Assembly: GCA_003134995.1 (NCBI GenBank)
Contig: PLDC01000019.1
Coordinates: 109,719-149,917 of the forward strand
Origin: Acidobacteriaceae bacterium
Lineage (GTDB): Bacteria > Acidobacteriota > Terriglobia > Terriglobales > Acidobacteriaceae
Direction of reading: 5' to 3'
DNA length: 40,199 bases
Shown: one piece after another, positions 24,175 to 32,312 of the stretch
Position numbering within the stretch: the stretch's first letter is position 1
Layout of the letters: each line of letters begins with the position of its first letter
Notes under the pieces: generated by a model
The model's input: only the letters and a program-made list of their open reading frames with translations
What the model was told of the DNA's origin: nothing
Databases searched by the model: none
Program-made: the position numbers and the translations under genes

Positions 24175-25023
24175 TCAATACTTATAAAACCCCCGCCCAC
24201 TCTTCCGTCCCAACCACCCCGCATCGACCATCTTGATCAGCAGCGGACACGGCCGGTACTTGGGATCGCCCAACCCATCGAGCATCACGCGCATGATGTC
24301 GAGGCAAACGTCGAGCCCAATAAAATCAGCCAGCGTCAGCGGCCCCATGGGATGCGCCATGCCCAGCTTGAACACCTCATCGACGGCCTCAGGCGTGGCC
24401 ACGCCCTCCATCACGGTATACATGGCTTCGTTGAGCAGCGGCATCAGCACGCGGTTCGAGACGAATCCGGGCGCGTCGTTCACCTCGACCGGCGTCTTGT
24501 CGAGCTTGATGGCAAGGTCGCGAGTTTCGGAAAATGTCTCCGGCGAAGTAGCCAGCCCACGAATCACCTCCACCAACTGCATCACCGGCACTGGATTAAA
24601 GAAATGCATCCCAATCACTTTGTCCGGACGCTTGGTAAGTGCCGCAAGCTTAGTGATGGAGATCGAAGAAGTATTCGAAGCCAGGATGACCTCAGGCCGC
24701 GCCAGCCGGTCAAGATCGCGAAAAATCTCGGTCTTGATCTCAAACTTCTCGGTAGCCGCTTCCACAATAAAATCGCAGTCAGCAAGCCGGCCGCGGTCAG
24801 TAACCGGCTCGATCTTCTTCAGCGCGGCGGCCTTGTCTTCAGCCGAAATCTTGTTCTTAGCGACTTCACGATCCAGATTCTTCGTGATGGTCGCCAGCCC
24901 GCGATCCAGAAACCGCTGCTCTACGTCGCACAGAACTACTGAATATCCGCTGCGCGCGAAAACGTGGGCAATGCCATTGCCCATCGTGCCTGCGCCGATG
25001 ACGCCGATCCGTTGAATCTCCAT
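24175..25023 (-). CDS. hbd: 3-hydroxybutyryl-CoA dehydrogenase
   Basis: This soluble enzyme interconverts 3-hydroxybutyryl-CoA and acetoacetyl-CoA with NAD(P)H, in fatty-acid, butyrate or polyhydroxyalkanoate-related metabolism. The start is set at the ATG 25021-25023, with GAGGGC upstream. This gives 282 residues, the usual length; the frame also opens at 25059 but that would add 12 atypical residues. The Rossmann motif GAGTMGNGIAH (8-18) is intact. Also present are SNTSSISITKLA, the active-site HFFNPVPVMQLVEV (about 138-151), and PGFVSNRVLMPLLNEA. The C-terminal domain ends with the typical GWLGRKSGRGFYKY. It is divergent from the TonB-C gene at 25104. Confidence 0.93.
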   Translation of the reverse strand: MEIQRIGVIGAGTMGNGIAHVFARSGYSVVLCDVEQRFLDRGLATITKNLDREVAKNKISAEDKAAALKKIEPVTDRGRLADCDFIVEAATEKFEIKTEIFRDLDRLARPEVILASNTSSISITKLAALTKRPDKVIGMHFFNPVPVMQLVEVIRGLATSPETFSETRDLAIKLDKTPVEVNDAPGFVSNRVLMPLLNEAMYTVMEGVATPEAVDEVFKLGMAHPMGPLTLADFIGLDVCLDIMRVMLDGLGDPKYRPCPLLIKMVDAGWLGRKSGRGFYKY

Positions 25024-25103
25024 AACATGGCCCTCGATGAAAACGTTCGAGTCTACCATTTCAAATCGTTGAAAGGATTACAATCCTCGGTGCGGGGTTT
25101 TAG

Positions 25104-25523
25104 ATGATCTGGCGCAACGGTTTCCTGATTTTTCTCGTTACGGCGATTTCCATCGCAGCAGTAGCGCAGACCGAGCCTTCCCTGCTTTCAGCAAACATTC
25201 CAAAGTATCCGCCTTTGGCGTGCCAGGCCCGCATCGAGGGCGTCGTGCGGCTTACCTTTGCGCTACCGGCCAAGGGCCTACAGCCGACTAAAGTCGAGGT
25301 GGTGTCCGGGCATCCGATGCTGAAGGATGCGACAGTGGAAAATGTGAAGACCTGGCGCTTCGAACAAAACCCTTACGCCGTTGAACGCAACTATGAAACA
25401 ACATTCAAGTATCGGCTTTCGGGAGCAGAAGTTGCGGGAGAAAGAAAAGTTTCGGTCACCTTTGAGTCGTTTCGTGAGGTAGAGGTTGTGACGGACGTCG
25501 CCCCGCCAACAATCAACTATTGA
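25104..25523 (+). CDS. Secreted protein with TonB C-terminal domain
   Basis: This 139-residue protein has an N-terminal export segment (about 1-21, ending VAQ) and a single TonB-C-like fold: YPPLACQARIEGVVRLTF, then VVSGHPMLKDATVENVKTWRF. It lacks the long proline-rich spacer of true TonB and is short, so it is probably not the energy transducer itself. In Acidobacteria many such solitary TonB-C domains are exported; their role is unclear. A 12-bp palindrome GGATTACAATCC (25075-25086) lies just upstream. It precedes the P5C dehydrogenase gene by ~100 nt on the same strand. Confidence 0.78.
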   Translation: MIWRNGFLIFLVTAISIAAVAQTEPSLLSANIPKYPPLACQARIEGVVRLTFALPAKGLQPTKVEVVSGHPMLKDATVENVKTWRFEQNPYAVERNYETTFKYRLSGAEVAGERKVSVTFESFREVEVVTDVAPPTINY

Positions 25524-25625
25524 GCGATCACGGGCGTGAAAGCGCCGTTTTCCCTCGCCATCTCAGGGTGTAAAATGTTTGGGCAAGGCCTTATTAAAGC
25601 ATCCGAATTAGAAAAGGATTCCCCC

Positions 25626-27233
25626 ATGGCAATCGCCGAAGTCCCCGTCCGGCCACGCACATCGTCATCATCCCAATCCCATCAAGGCCCGTTCATCAAC
25701 GAGCCATTCTATGATTTCCGCAACGAAGAGAATGCGCGCAAGATGCGCGCCGCCATCGAGCGCGTTCGCGGACAGCTCGGCCGCGAGTATGACCTAATCA
25801 TCGGAGGCCAGCGCATCAAGACCACCGACAAGATCAAATCGCTGAATCCGTCGAAGCCGTCGCAGATTGTCGGCACGCATCAGAAGGCGGGCAAAGAGCA
25901 CGTCGAGCCAGCCATGAAAGCCGCGCTCAAAGCTTTCGACTCGTGGAAGAACACCTCAGTCGAAGAGCGCGCCGGGCTGCTGTTCCGCGTCGCCGATCTT
26001 CTCCGCCAGCGCAAAATGGATTACATGGCCTGGCTCGTTTTCGAAGTCAGCAAAAACTGGGGCGAGGCCGATGCCGATATTTCCGAGACCATCGACTTCT
26101 GCGAGTTCTACGCCCGCGAAGCCCTGCGCTTCGCGAAAGCCGAAACGCCAGTGCAGTTGCCCGGCGAGCACGATTCACTCAGCTACATTCCGCTCGGCGT
26201 GGGCGCGGTCATTCCTCCGTGGAATTTTCCCTGCGCCATCATGGCCGGCCTCGTCGTCGCGTCCATCGTCAGCGGCAACACCGTGATCCTCAAGCCGTCG
26301 AGCGATTCGCCCACCATCGCCGCGAAATTTATCGAATTGCTTGAAGAAGCTGGCATGCCTGAAGGCGTAGTAAATTTCTGCCCCGGCGCTGGCGCGAGTT
26401 TCGGAGACGCCATCGTCGCGCACGCCAAGACGCGCTACATCGCCTTCACCGGCTCTCGCGAAGTCGGCCTGCACATCAACAAAACCGCGGCCACGCAAGC
26501 TCCGGGCCAGATCTGGATCAAGCGCACCATCCTCGAAATGGGCGGCAAAGATGCCATCATCGTCGACGCTGATGCCGATATCGACTCCGCCGTTGAAGGC
26601 GTCGCGCAAGCCGCATTCGGCTTCCAGGGCCAGAAGTGCTCAGCCTGTTCCCGCGCCATTGTCGACGAGCGCATCTACGACAAATTTCTCGAACAGCTCA
26701 AAACTCGCGTGGAAAAAATCACCGTAGGCGATCCCGCCGAGAACTCCGGCATGGGCGCGGTGATCAACGAAGGCTCGATGAAGACGATTCTCGAATTCAT
26801 CGAGCAAGGCAAGAAAGATGGACGCTTGCTCACCGGCGGCACTCGCGCCACCGAAGCCGGAGAAGGCTATTACATCCGTCCCACGGTGTTCGCCGACATT
26901 CCGGCCAAGTCAAAACTCGAGCAGGAAGAAATCTTTGGACCCGTGCTCGCCGTGATCAAAGCCCGTGGCTTCGACCACGCGCTCGAAATCGCCAACGACA
27001 CCGAGTTCGGCCTCACCGGCGCCATCTACACCAAGTCGCGTGACAAGATCGACCGCGCCAAGCGCGACTTCCACGTCGGCAATCTCTACATCAACCGCAA
27101 GTGCACCGGAGCCATGGTCGGCGCGCATCCCTTCGGCGGCTTCAACATGTCGGGAACCGATTCGAAATCCGGCGGCCCGGATTATCTGTATCTGTTCACG
27201 CAAGCAAAGTCAGTAGCCGAAAAAATCGGTTAG
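25626..27233 (+). CDS. rocA: L-glutamate gamma-semialdehyde (1-pyrroline-5-carboxylate) dehydrogenase
   Basis: The enzyme oxidises glutamate-gamma-semialdehyde (from proline or arginine breakdown) to glutamate with NAD+, in the cytoplasm. The start is ATG 25626, with AAAGGA about 8 bases upstream; the frame is open from 25536. That gives 535 residues. Catalytic elements are intact: IPPWNFPCAIMAGL, the FTGSREVG nucleotide-binding loop, the general base Glu in LEMGGKDAIIVD, and the nucleophile Cys in GFQGQKCSACSR. The N-terminal FINEPFYDFRNEENARKMR is typical of the RocA/PruA group rather than other aldehyde dehydrogenases. A monofunctional proline dehydrogenase is not visible in the window. 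Confidence 0.95.
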   Translation: MAIAEVPVRPRTSSSSQSHQGPFINEPFYDFRNEENARKMRAAIERVRGQLGREYDLIIGGQRIKTTDKIKSLNPSKPSQIVGTHQKAGKEHVEPAMKAALKAFDSWKNTSVEERAGLLFRVADLLRQRKMDYMAWLVFEVSKNWGEADADISETIDFCEFYAREALRFAKAETPVQLPGEHDSLSYIPLGVGAVIPPWNFPCAIMAGLVVASIVSGNTVILKPSSDSPTIAAKFIELLEEAGMPEGVVNFCPGAGASFGDAIVAHAKTRYIAFTGSREVGLHINKTAATQAPGQIWIKRTILEMGGKDAIIVDADADIDSAVEGVAQAAFGFQGQKCSACSRAIVDERIYDKFLEQLKTRVEKITVGDPAENSGMGAVINEGSMKTILEFIEQGKKDGRLLTGGTRATEAGEGYYIRPTVFADIPAKSKLEQEEIFGPVLAVIKARGFDHALEIANDTEFGLTGAIYTKSRDKIDRAKRDFHVGNLYINRKCTGAMVGAHPFGGFNMSGTDSKSGGPDYLYLFTQAKSVAEKIG

Positions 27234-27291
27234 GAAGATCTTTTTTTGGTAAGGATCATCTAGAAAAGATAGTCTTCCACTTAAAGCGTCG

Positions 27292-27394
27292 TGTCATTCC
27301 GAGCGAAGCGAGGAATCCTGGTGTGCGCCCACGTCGGCAATACTGGTGGCGTCCGGCAAGAACCAAGATCCCTCGCTTTCGCTCGGGACGACAA
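27292..27394. repeat. TCATTCCGAGCGAAGCGAGG inverted repeat
   Basis: The left arm (27292-27317) and the right arm (27368-27394) pair with few mismatches around a 50-nt loop. The conserved core is CCGAGCGAAGCGAGG. Elements with this core are widespread in intergenic DNA of many soil bacteria. It sits after rocA and before the convergent GloVer gene. Confidence 0.75.
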
Positions 27395-27400
27395 TCTTTT

Positions 27401-27432
27401 TTAGTCGCGCTACTCATTAGTCGCGCTACTCA
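27401..27432. repeat. Exact 16-bp tandem duplication over a stop codon
   Basis: TTAGTCGCGCTACTCA occurs twice back to back (27401-27416, 27417-27432). The second copy contains the stop codon of the convergent GloVer gene (27426-27428). Confidence 0.85.
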
Positions 27433-28688
27433 GATGCCGCGTCACTCACCTCAAACACAACTCCGTGCCCATACTGGCCGCCCGATCCAGCGGTCCCGTA
27501 AATATTCGTGCCACTCACGATCAGCGGAGTGCTCGGATACCCTCCATTGCTGCCGTTGGTAAACGACTCGACAATGCTCTCTGCCCAGACGCCGCCCGGC
27601 TGCGTCTTCAGTTCGAAAAGCGCGCCACTGTCATTGTTTCCGCCATTCGAAGTTGTGCCGAAAATATCTCCCGCTTTATCGAACGACAATCCCGCCGAGG
27701 GCGCGTGCCCGTTGGGTTCGCCGGCGAAGGTGTAAAGCGTCGTCTTCGTCCACGCGCTGCCTGACGGGGAAAGTTCGAACACCAGCCCGCAACCATACGG
27801 ACTGCACGCGTCCCCTCCCCAAACCGTCGTTCCATAAAGGTTCCCGGCTGAGTCGAAAACCACGGGAGCCTGGGGAGCCACCCCATCCGCAGTATTCGCG
27901 AAGGCGTAAAGCTGCTTCTCGGTCCAACCGCCGCTCACCCCGCGCTCCAACTTAAACACGGTACCTCCGTCAGCCGTGCCGCCGCCTCCGATGGTCGTCC
28001 CGTAAAGATTTCTCTTGGCGTCAAAAACCAAACCGCCATATGGATAATTCCCATCATCGCCACCCTGAAAGCTATAGAGAATTCCATATTCCCATCCATT
28101 GGGCGCGGATCTCAACAGATAGACTGTGCCGTTATTTCCCGATGCATCCCCTCCACCGGTTTCTCCGTAAAGATTTCCGGCCGCATCTCGCAGGAAGCCC
28201 GAACTCGGCCCTCCATCTGTGTTGTTGAAGAAATGAATAATGGTCTCTTTCCAGCCACTGCCCGAAGGCGACAACTCAAATGCAATGCCGTAACCCGGTT
28301 GTTCCTGGATGCCATAGCCCTCTCCCCCTGAAATCGTCACACCATAAATATTTCCTGCCGCATCCAAAACCAACGTCCCCATTGGATTCGCGCCGCCATT
28401 CGATCCGCCTTGAAAGTTATAGAGGACAGTTTCCGTCCATCCCGAGGACGTGTGGCTGAGCTTGTAAACCACGCCCCAACCATAAGTGCCGCCGATAAAA
28501 GTCGAGCCGTAATAATTGCCAGCCCCATCAGGCGTGAGCCCGGAATCCGGCTGGCTGCCATCGCTCCCTCCGGTAAAGGAATACAACACTTTTTCCGATG
28601 CCGCCGAAGCCGCGCTCACAAACAGAATCGCGCACGCCATAACCGTGAAGCAGCGAAAGACACGGGAATTGAACTTTAGAGTTGTCAT
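27426..28688 (-). CDS. Secreted GloVer-type tandem-repeat protein
   Basis: This 420-residue protein has a signal peptide (about 1-30, ending ASAAS). About seven ~55-residue repeats follow, each with a VLYSFTGG or LYNFQGG strand, a DAAGNLYGTT..GG hairpin and a VFELSPSGSGW or VYKLSHTSSGW strand. It is the same family as the protein at 11105-12640 but lacks the IPT/TIG tail and the cysteines of that protein. It starts at ATG with AGGAG about eight bases upstream. It is probably exported and beta-propeller-like; function unknown. The stop lies in a 16-bp duplication. Confidence 0.82.
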   Translation of the reverse strand: MTTLKFNSRVFRCFTVMACAILFVSAASAASEKVLYSFTGGSDGSQPDSGLTPDGAGNYYGSTFIGGTYGWGVVYKLSHTSSGWTETVLYNFQGGSNGGANPMGTLVLDAAGNIYGVTISGGEGYGIQEQPGYGIAFELSPSGSGWKETIIHFFNNTDGGPSSGFLRDAAGNLYGETGGGDASGNNGTVYLLRSAPNGWEYGILYSFQGGDDGNYPYGGLVFDAKRNLYGTTIGGGGTADGGTVFKLERGVSGGWTEKQLYAFANTADGVAPQAPVVFDSAGNLYGTTVWGGDACSPYGCGLVFELSPSGSAWTKTTLYTFAGEPNGHAPSAGLSFDKAGDIFGTTSNGGNNDSGALFELKTQPGGVWAESIVESFTNGSNGGYPSTPLIVSGTNIYGTAGSGGQYGHGVVFEVSDAASE

Positions 28689-28859
28689 CGAATTTACTCC
28701 TGCGAAGATGTGAGGGAGGAGCAGCAGAGGGCAGGGGACATAGGAACTCCTCCAAGGGACGCATATTGGTTTCCATTGGTCTCTAAGGGGTTGCTTTAAT
28801 CAGAGTTGGTGGCAAAGAGAATCCAAACAGTGAGGGTGCGATGTTGTCCCGTCCCGCAC

Positions 28860-29633
28860 TCAGTCCGGTAGTTCGACTCCGGAGAAGCCTTTGCACGCTT
28901 CGATCAACTTCTTCTGGCGCTCTGTGTCGCGGGTAGCGGGCTTCGGTTCGCGCAGCCGCATATGATAAAAGTATTCGCCGGTAACGGTCGCACCCGCATC
29001 ATCGCTCACCGCAAGCCACACCTGAGTGCGATGCCCGGCGTCCAGGTCATCGGGCGCTCCCGCTCCACCCATCTTGGTGGCCACCCAGCCTGGCTCCAGC
29101 GCATTTGAAAAAACGTTCGTCCAGCGGTGTGCGATCGCGAAGGCCAAAAGCACATCGTGAAACTTCGTATCGGAGTAGGCCTGCTGCCCCTGCCACGGAC
29201 GATCCTTCCACGCCAAATCTTTCAAGCTTTCATCACCACTGCGATGCAGGCCAGAACTCAAGTAGACCAGCCGCTTCGGCCGTTTGATTAGCGCGGTCAG
29301 AATGTACGGCGCGAGAGTGTTCACGGCGAAGACCTGCGGCAAACCATCTTCAGTGGCGATGCGGCGAGGTTCGCGGTATCCGATTCCGGCTTTATGAATC
29401 ACCGCATCGAAAGTTCCGAGTGCGTTCACTTGTTCGGCGACCTTGCGCGTTTGCGCGATGCTTGTCAGATCGCCGATTACCACCGTCTCCGCGCCGGGAA
29501 CCGCCGACAAAGCTTCCTCTCCTCGCGCCTCGTTGCGGGCGTGCAACACTACCCCGTGTCCCTGCTCGATCAGGAGTTGCGCCACCATTCGACCCAGCCC
29601 ATCGGAAGAACCGGTAATAAAAACGCGCGCCAT
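28860..29633 (-). CDS. Short-chain dehydrogenase/reductase
   Basis: This 257-residue SDR-family protein has TGSSDGLG (7-14) for NAD(P) binding. The active-site Ser is in LSSGLHRSG and the catalytic Tyr/Lys are in AYSDTK (YxxxK). The structural NNAG motif reads HKAG here, so the usual Asn is Lys. The substrate is unknown; the sequence resembles SDRs of the retinol-dehydrogenase-like, WW-oxidoreductase style. It follows the aldo/keto reductase by 41 nt on the same strand, so the two probably form an operon of redox enzymes. Confidence 0.88.
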   Translation of the reverse strand: MARVFITGSSDGLGRMVAQLLIEQGHGVVLHARNEARGEEALSAVPGAETVVIGDLTSIAQTRKVAEQVNALGTFDAVIHKAGIGYREPRRIATEDGLPQVFAVNTLAPYILTALIKRPKRLVYLSSGLHRSGDESLKDLAWKDRPWQGQQAYSDTKFHDVLLAFAIAHRWTNVFSNALEPGWVATKMGGAGAPDDLDAGHRTQVWLAVSDDAGATVTGEYFYHMRLREPKPATRDTERQKKLIEACKGFSGVELPD

Positions 29634-29674
29634 ATTCTTACTTTCTTTCCGTCAGGAATGAATTGCCAGAGAAA

Positions 29675-30724
29675 CTAACTGCCAGGTTTTTCCGCAAGCG
29701 GCACCGGCGGAGGATTTCTCTCCAAAAATTGGCGCTGATGCCAGTATGGATAAACCGGCGTCATCTCGCTGGCCGCATCCAGTTTCGCAACCTGCTCAAC
29801 CGAAAGATTCCATCCGACCGCGCCCAGATTCTGCCGTAACTGTTCTTCATTCCGCGCGCCAAAGATCACTGTCGAAATCGACGGCCTCTGCAAAAGCCAA
29901 TTCAGCGCCACTTGAGGCACGCTCTTTCCAGTTTCCGCCGCAACCGCGTCCAGCGCATCCACCACCTTATACAGATACTCATTCGCAACCTGCGGACCCA
30001 TCTCGCCGGTCTTGTGCAACCGGCTCTGCGCCGGCAACGGCTTTCCGCGCCGGATCTTCCCCGTCAGCCGGCCCCACCCCAGCGGACTCCACACCAACGC
30101 TCCCACTCCCTGATCCAGCGCCAGCGGCATCAATTCCCACTCGTACTCCCGGCCAATCAACGAGTAGTAAACCTGATGTCCCACATAGCGCGACCAACCA
30201 TACTTGTCAGCCACATCGAGCGACTTCATCAAATGCCAGCCGGGAAAATTCGAGCAAGCGATGTATCTCACCTTCCCGCTCACCACCAGTTGATTCAAAG
30301 TGCTCAACACTTCTTCCACCGGAGTCAGCGCGTCAAATCCGTGCAGGTGATAGATGTCAATGTGGTCCGTCCCCAGCCTGCGCAAGCTAGCCTCGCACGC
30401 GCGAATCAAGTGATACCGCGACGAACCCAAATCGTTCGGCCCCGCACCCATGCGAAAAGTCGCCTTAGTCGAGATCAATACATCGTCGCGCCTTCCGGCG
30501 ACCGCCTTCCCCAGAATCGTTTCGGAGAGTCCGTCAGAATAAACGTCCGCAGTATCGAAAAGATTGACTCCTGCCTCCAGACAAATGTCCACCAGCCGAG
30601 TAGCCTCGGCCACGTCGCTAGCACCCCACGCGCGAAAGAATTCGTTCGACCCCCCAAATGTCCCCGTGCCAAAACTCAACACAGGCACCTTCAAACCAGA
30701 GCGTCCCAAAGTTCGAACTTCCAT
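29675..30724 (-). CDS. Aldo/keto reductase
   Basis: From the ATG at 30722-30724 this is 350 residues starting MEVRTLGRSGLKVP, the usual AKR N-terminus; the frame also extends 17 codons upstream but that part is not conserved in style. The AKR signature is complete: the catalytic Asp/Tyr in FDTADVYSDGLSE, the Lys in LISTKA, the His in DIYHLHGFD, and the NADPH-binding GKVRYIACSNFPGWHL. The C-terminal PQVALNWLLQRPSISTVIFGAR is typical. It reduces aldehydes or ketones with NADPH; the substrate is unknown. No strong Shine-Dalgarno is seen. It is followed by the SDR gene. Confidence 0.92.
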   Translation of the reverse strand: MEVRTLGRSGLKVPVLSFGTGTFGGSNEFFRAWGASDVAEATRLVDICLEAGVNLFDTADVYSDGLSETILGKAVAGRRDDVLISTKATFRMGAGPNDLGSSRYHLIRACEASLRRLGTDHIDIYHLHGFDALTPVEEVLSTLNQLVVSGKVRYIACSNFPGWHLMKSLDVADKYGWSRYVGHQVYYSLIGREYEWELMPLALDQGVGALVWSPLGWGRLTGKIRRGKPLPAQSRLHKTGEMGPQVANEYLYKVVDALDAVAAETGKSVPQVALNWLLQRPSISTVIFGARNEEQLRQNLGAVGWNLSVEQVAKLDAASEMTPVYPYWHQRQFLERNPPPVPLAEKPGS

Positions 30725-30808
30725 GAGAAAGTAGATGCGCAAGCAATCAGAACGATGCGTAACGAAAACCTGCATACAGGAAGAAGCGCACGCGAAGATT
30801 CGAGATTT

Positions 30809-30837
30809 ACCCCGTGAAACCCCGTGTCCCCCGTGTT
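30809..30837. repeat. Three ACCCCGTGNN-like decamers
   Basis: ACCCCGTGAA, ACCCCGTGTC and CCCCGTGTT run in series. It lies between the aldo/keto reductase start and the terminator of the regulator gene. Confidence 0.6.
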
Positions 30838-30863
30838 AAAGCCTTTGATTTTTCTCAGGCGGC

Positions 30864-30892
30864 AAAAAAAAAGCCGCCCACAAAGGGGCGGC
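30864..30892 (-). terminator. Rho-independent terminator of the LuxR-type regulator
   Basis: On the minus strand GCCGCCC-ctttgt-GGGCGGC forms a perfect 7-bp GC stem (30873-30892), followed at once by nine T residues (30864-30872 on plus as A). It lies 20 nt after the stop of the regulator gene at 30912 and before the aldo/keto reductase promoter region. Confidence 0.92.
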
Positions 30893-30911
30893 GAAAAAAA
30901 TCTAAAACCCT

Positions 30912-31586
30912 CTAAGGCATAACGCCCGCAGGAGCCTGCGGCACCGGCCCCGCCGTAGTAGCAGCGGCAGCCTCATTCAAAATCCGGTGATGGATCGTGA
31001 ACAGCGCCAGCTCCAGCCGGTCCGACACTCCAATTTTGTCGTAAACGTTGCGCAGATAATTCTTGATGACCTGCTCAGTAGTCCCAAGCTGTGTGGCAAT
31101 TTCTTTATTCTTGTAACCCTGAACGATCAGCGCGACGATGCGCAACTCTTTCGCCGTAAGTCGATCGCGCACTCGCAATCCGACCATATCGTTCTCGGTG
31201 AGTTCGCTCGGCACCGCGACATCCTGCACCCAGGTTTCGCCGCGCGCGACCTTACGCACGCAGTCGACAAGCGCCGCGCTGGTTACGTTGCGGTAGACCA
31301 CGCCATGCGCCCCGTTCGCCATATGGCGTTGCGCGCTCTCGCCCGTATCGGCCAGCATCACCACACGAGTCTTCGCCCGGTTCGCCGACTGTATGATCGC
31401 GGCAAAGTCGTTGTGAAATCCCGCAGCCACGATCAGCACCGCGGCGCGAAATTTGTCCAGAGCCATGAACATCTGCTCCGGCGTCTGAGCCTGCGCCACG
31501 ATGCGCATCTCGTCTTCCACCGCCAAAACTTTGGCGATGCCGGCCCGGAAGATTGCCTGGTTATCGGCAAGTATCAGTTTGAGCAT
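30912..31586 (-). CDS. NarL/LuxR-type response regulator with phosphorylation-deficient receiver
   Basis: This 224-residue protein has an N-terminal receiver-like domain (1-120) and a LuxR helix-turn-helix (about 143-205: LTAKELRIVALIVQGYKNKEIA and so on). In the receiver the acidic pair at the start is DN rather than DD (Asp8-Asn9), and the strand that normally carries the phosphorylated Asp reads AAVLIVAAGF, with Ala at about position 54. The conserved Lys is Arg or absent (VVYRNVTS). It is therefore probably not regulated by phosphotransfer, but by other means. No histidine kinase is next to it. It has its own terminator. Targets are unknown; it lies near a PilZ and an HD-GYP gene. Confidence 0.88.
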   Translation of the reverse strand: MLKLILADNQAIFRAGIAKVLAVEDEMRIVAQAQTPEQMFMALDKFRAAVLIVAAGFHNDFAAIIQSANRAKTRVVMLADTGESAQRHMANGAHGVVYRNVTSAALVDCVRKVARGETWVQDVAVPSELTENDMVGLRVRDRLTAKELRIVALIVQGYKNKEIATQLGTTEQVIKNYLRNVYDKIGVSDRLELALFTIHHRILNEAAAATTAGPVPQAPAGVMP

Positions 31587-31610
31587 GTTTTCAGCGCTCC
31601 AAGAATTTCG

Positions 31611-31691
31611 TTGTCATCCTGAAGCGGGCGGCCTTATGCCCGCTTCAGGATCTGAGCGAGCCGCGCGATGTGTCGCGTTCTTTGCGACACA
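31611..31691. repeat. TTGTCATCCTGA-flanked hairpin repeat
   Basis: A conserved flank TTGTCATCCTGA leads into a perfect 13-bp stem, TCCTGAAGCGGGC/GCCCGCTTCAGGA (31617-31629 and 31638-31650). A second perfect stem, TGTGTCGC/GCGACACA (31669-31676 and 31684-31691), follows. The same flank with a different stem is found at 32461. It lies between the regulator and PilZ genes. Confidence 0.85.
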
Positions 31692-31722
31692 ACAATCACG
31701 CGTTTGGCTCGCTTCCTTATTC

Positions 31723-32040
31723 CTACTTCCTCACAAACTCATACGAATCGATCACGCACGCCACGCCCTTGCCATCCGGGCTCGTCCCAGTGGGGTCAGA
31801 GCGCACGACGCGCCCTTTGCACTGAATCGTGACATTCTCCTGCCCTCCGGTAACGTCCGGCGGAAGCGTGATCTCGAACTCCACCGGCGACCCAATTTCC
31901 ATCGCCGCGTCGGCGCGAATAAACACGCCCGCCGCGCTCAGGTTCCCCGTAAGCCCTTTGGTGTCGCCGCCGGCCTTCTCTTCATGAATCTTGATCGGCA
32001 ATTCCAGCGGAAATCTTTTTCCGGTCCGCGCTTCGGACAC
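31723..32040 (-). CDS. PilZ domain protein
   Basis: PilZ domains bind cyclic-di-GMP and change the activity of a partner. The start is placed at GTG 32038-32040 because AGGAGG lies five bases upstream (32044-32049), giving 105 residues. An in-frame ATG at 32116-32118 would add 26 residues that merely translate a repeat array. The c-di-GMP pocket is partly visible: RTGKRFPLELPIKI has the RxxxR-like start, and GNLSAAGVFI has the N/DxSxxG motif. It therefore probably binds the messenger. It lies 1.1 kb from a VapBC pair and 3 kb from an HD-GYP phosphodiesterase. Expression is likely controlled by the array at 32062-32141. Confidence 0.85.
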   Translation of the reverse strand: MSEARTGKRFPLELPIKIHEEKAGGDTKGLTGNLSAAGVFIRADAAMEIGSPVEFEITLPPDVTGGQENVTIQCKGRVVRSDPTGTSPDGKGVACVIDSYEFVRK

Positions 32041-32061
32041 AGTGCCTCCTAGTTCGTGCGT

Positions 32062-32141
32062 GATCGTGATTGCTGTTGATCGTTGTGAGTATCGATCGTT
32101 ATTAGTCTCGATCGTCATTTGTTTCGATCGTGGACTCCACG
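32062..32141 (-). promoter_or_regulatory. Five GATCGT repeats at exact 16-bp period plus a 13-bp palindrome, upstream of the PilZ gene
   Basis: GATCGT occurs on the plus strand at 32062, 32078, 32094, 32110 and 32126, so each start is exactly 16 bp from the next. The middle copies share a longer consensus, GATCGTNATTNGTNTC. The last runs into a perfect palindrome CGTGGA-C-TCCACG (32129-32141). The array begins about 12 bp beyond the PilZ Shine-Dalgarno, in the promoter region, so it looks like a cooperative binding site for a regulator. A tandem 16-bp duplication is an alternative explanation. Confidence 0.78.
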
Positions 32142-32312
32142 CCGGCTCTCACTCCCGGCCAACCAAGCCAACGCCTCCAGAATACGCTTCTGGCAGGCGG
32201 ATCGCCCACTTTTGTTGCTCAGGGGCGGTTATATCACGGATGCCACCGCGATAAAAGCCTGATTGCGAATTAGTTAAGGTAGAACCTAGATTCCCCCCTC
32301 GGCGCGTGGAGC

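Noticed and set aside
32041..32118. Longer N-terminus for the PilZ protein
   Set aside because: The extra 26 codons cover the 16-bp array and lack a family match; the GTG at 32040 has AGGAGG at the right distance.
32062..32131. Plasmid-type iteron origin
   Set aside because: No rep gene or AT-rich region; position before a ribosome-binding site favours a promoter element.
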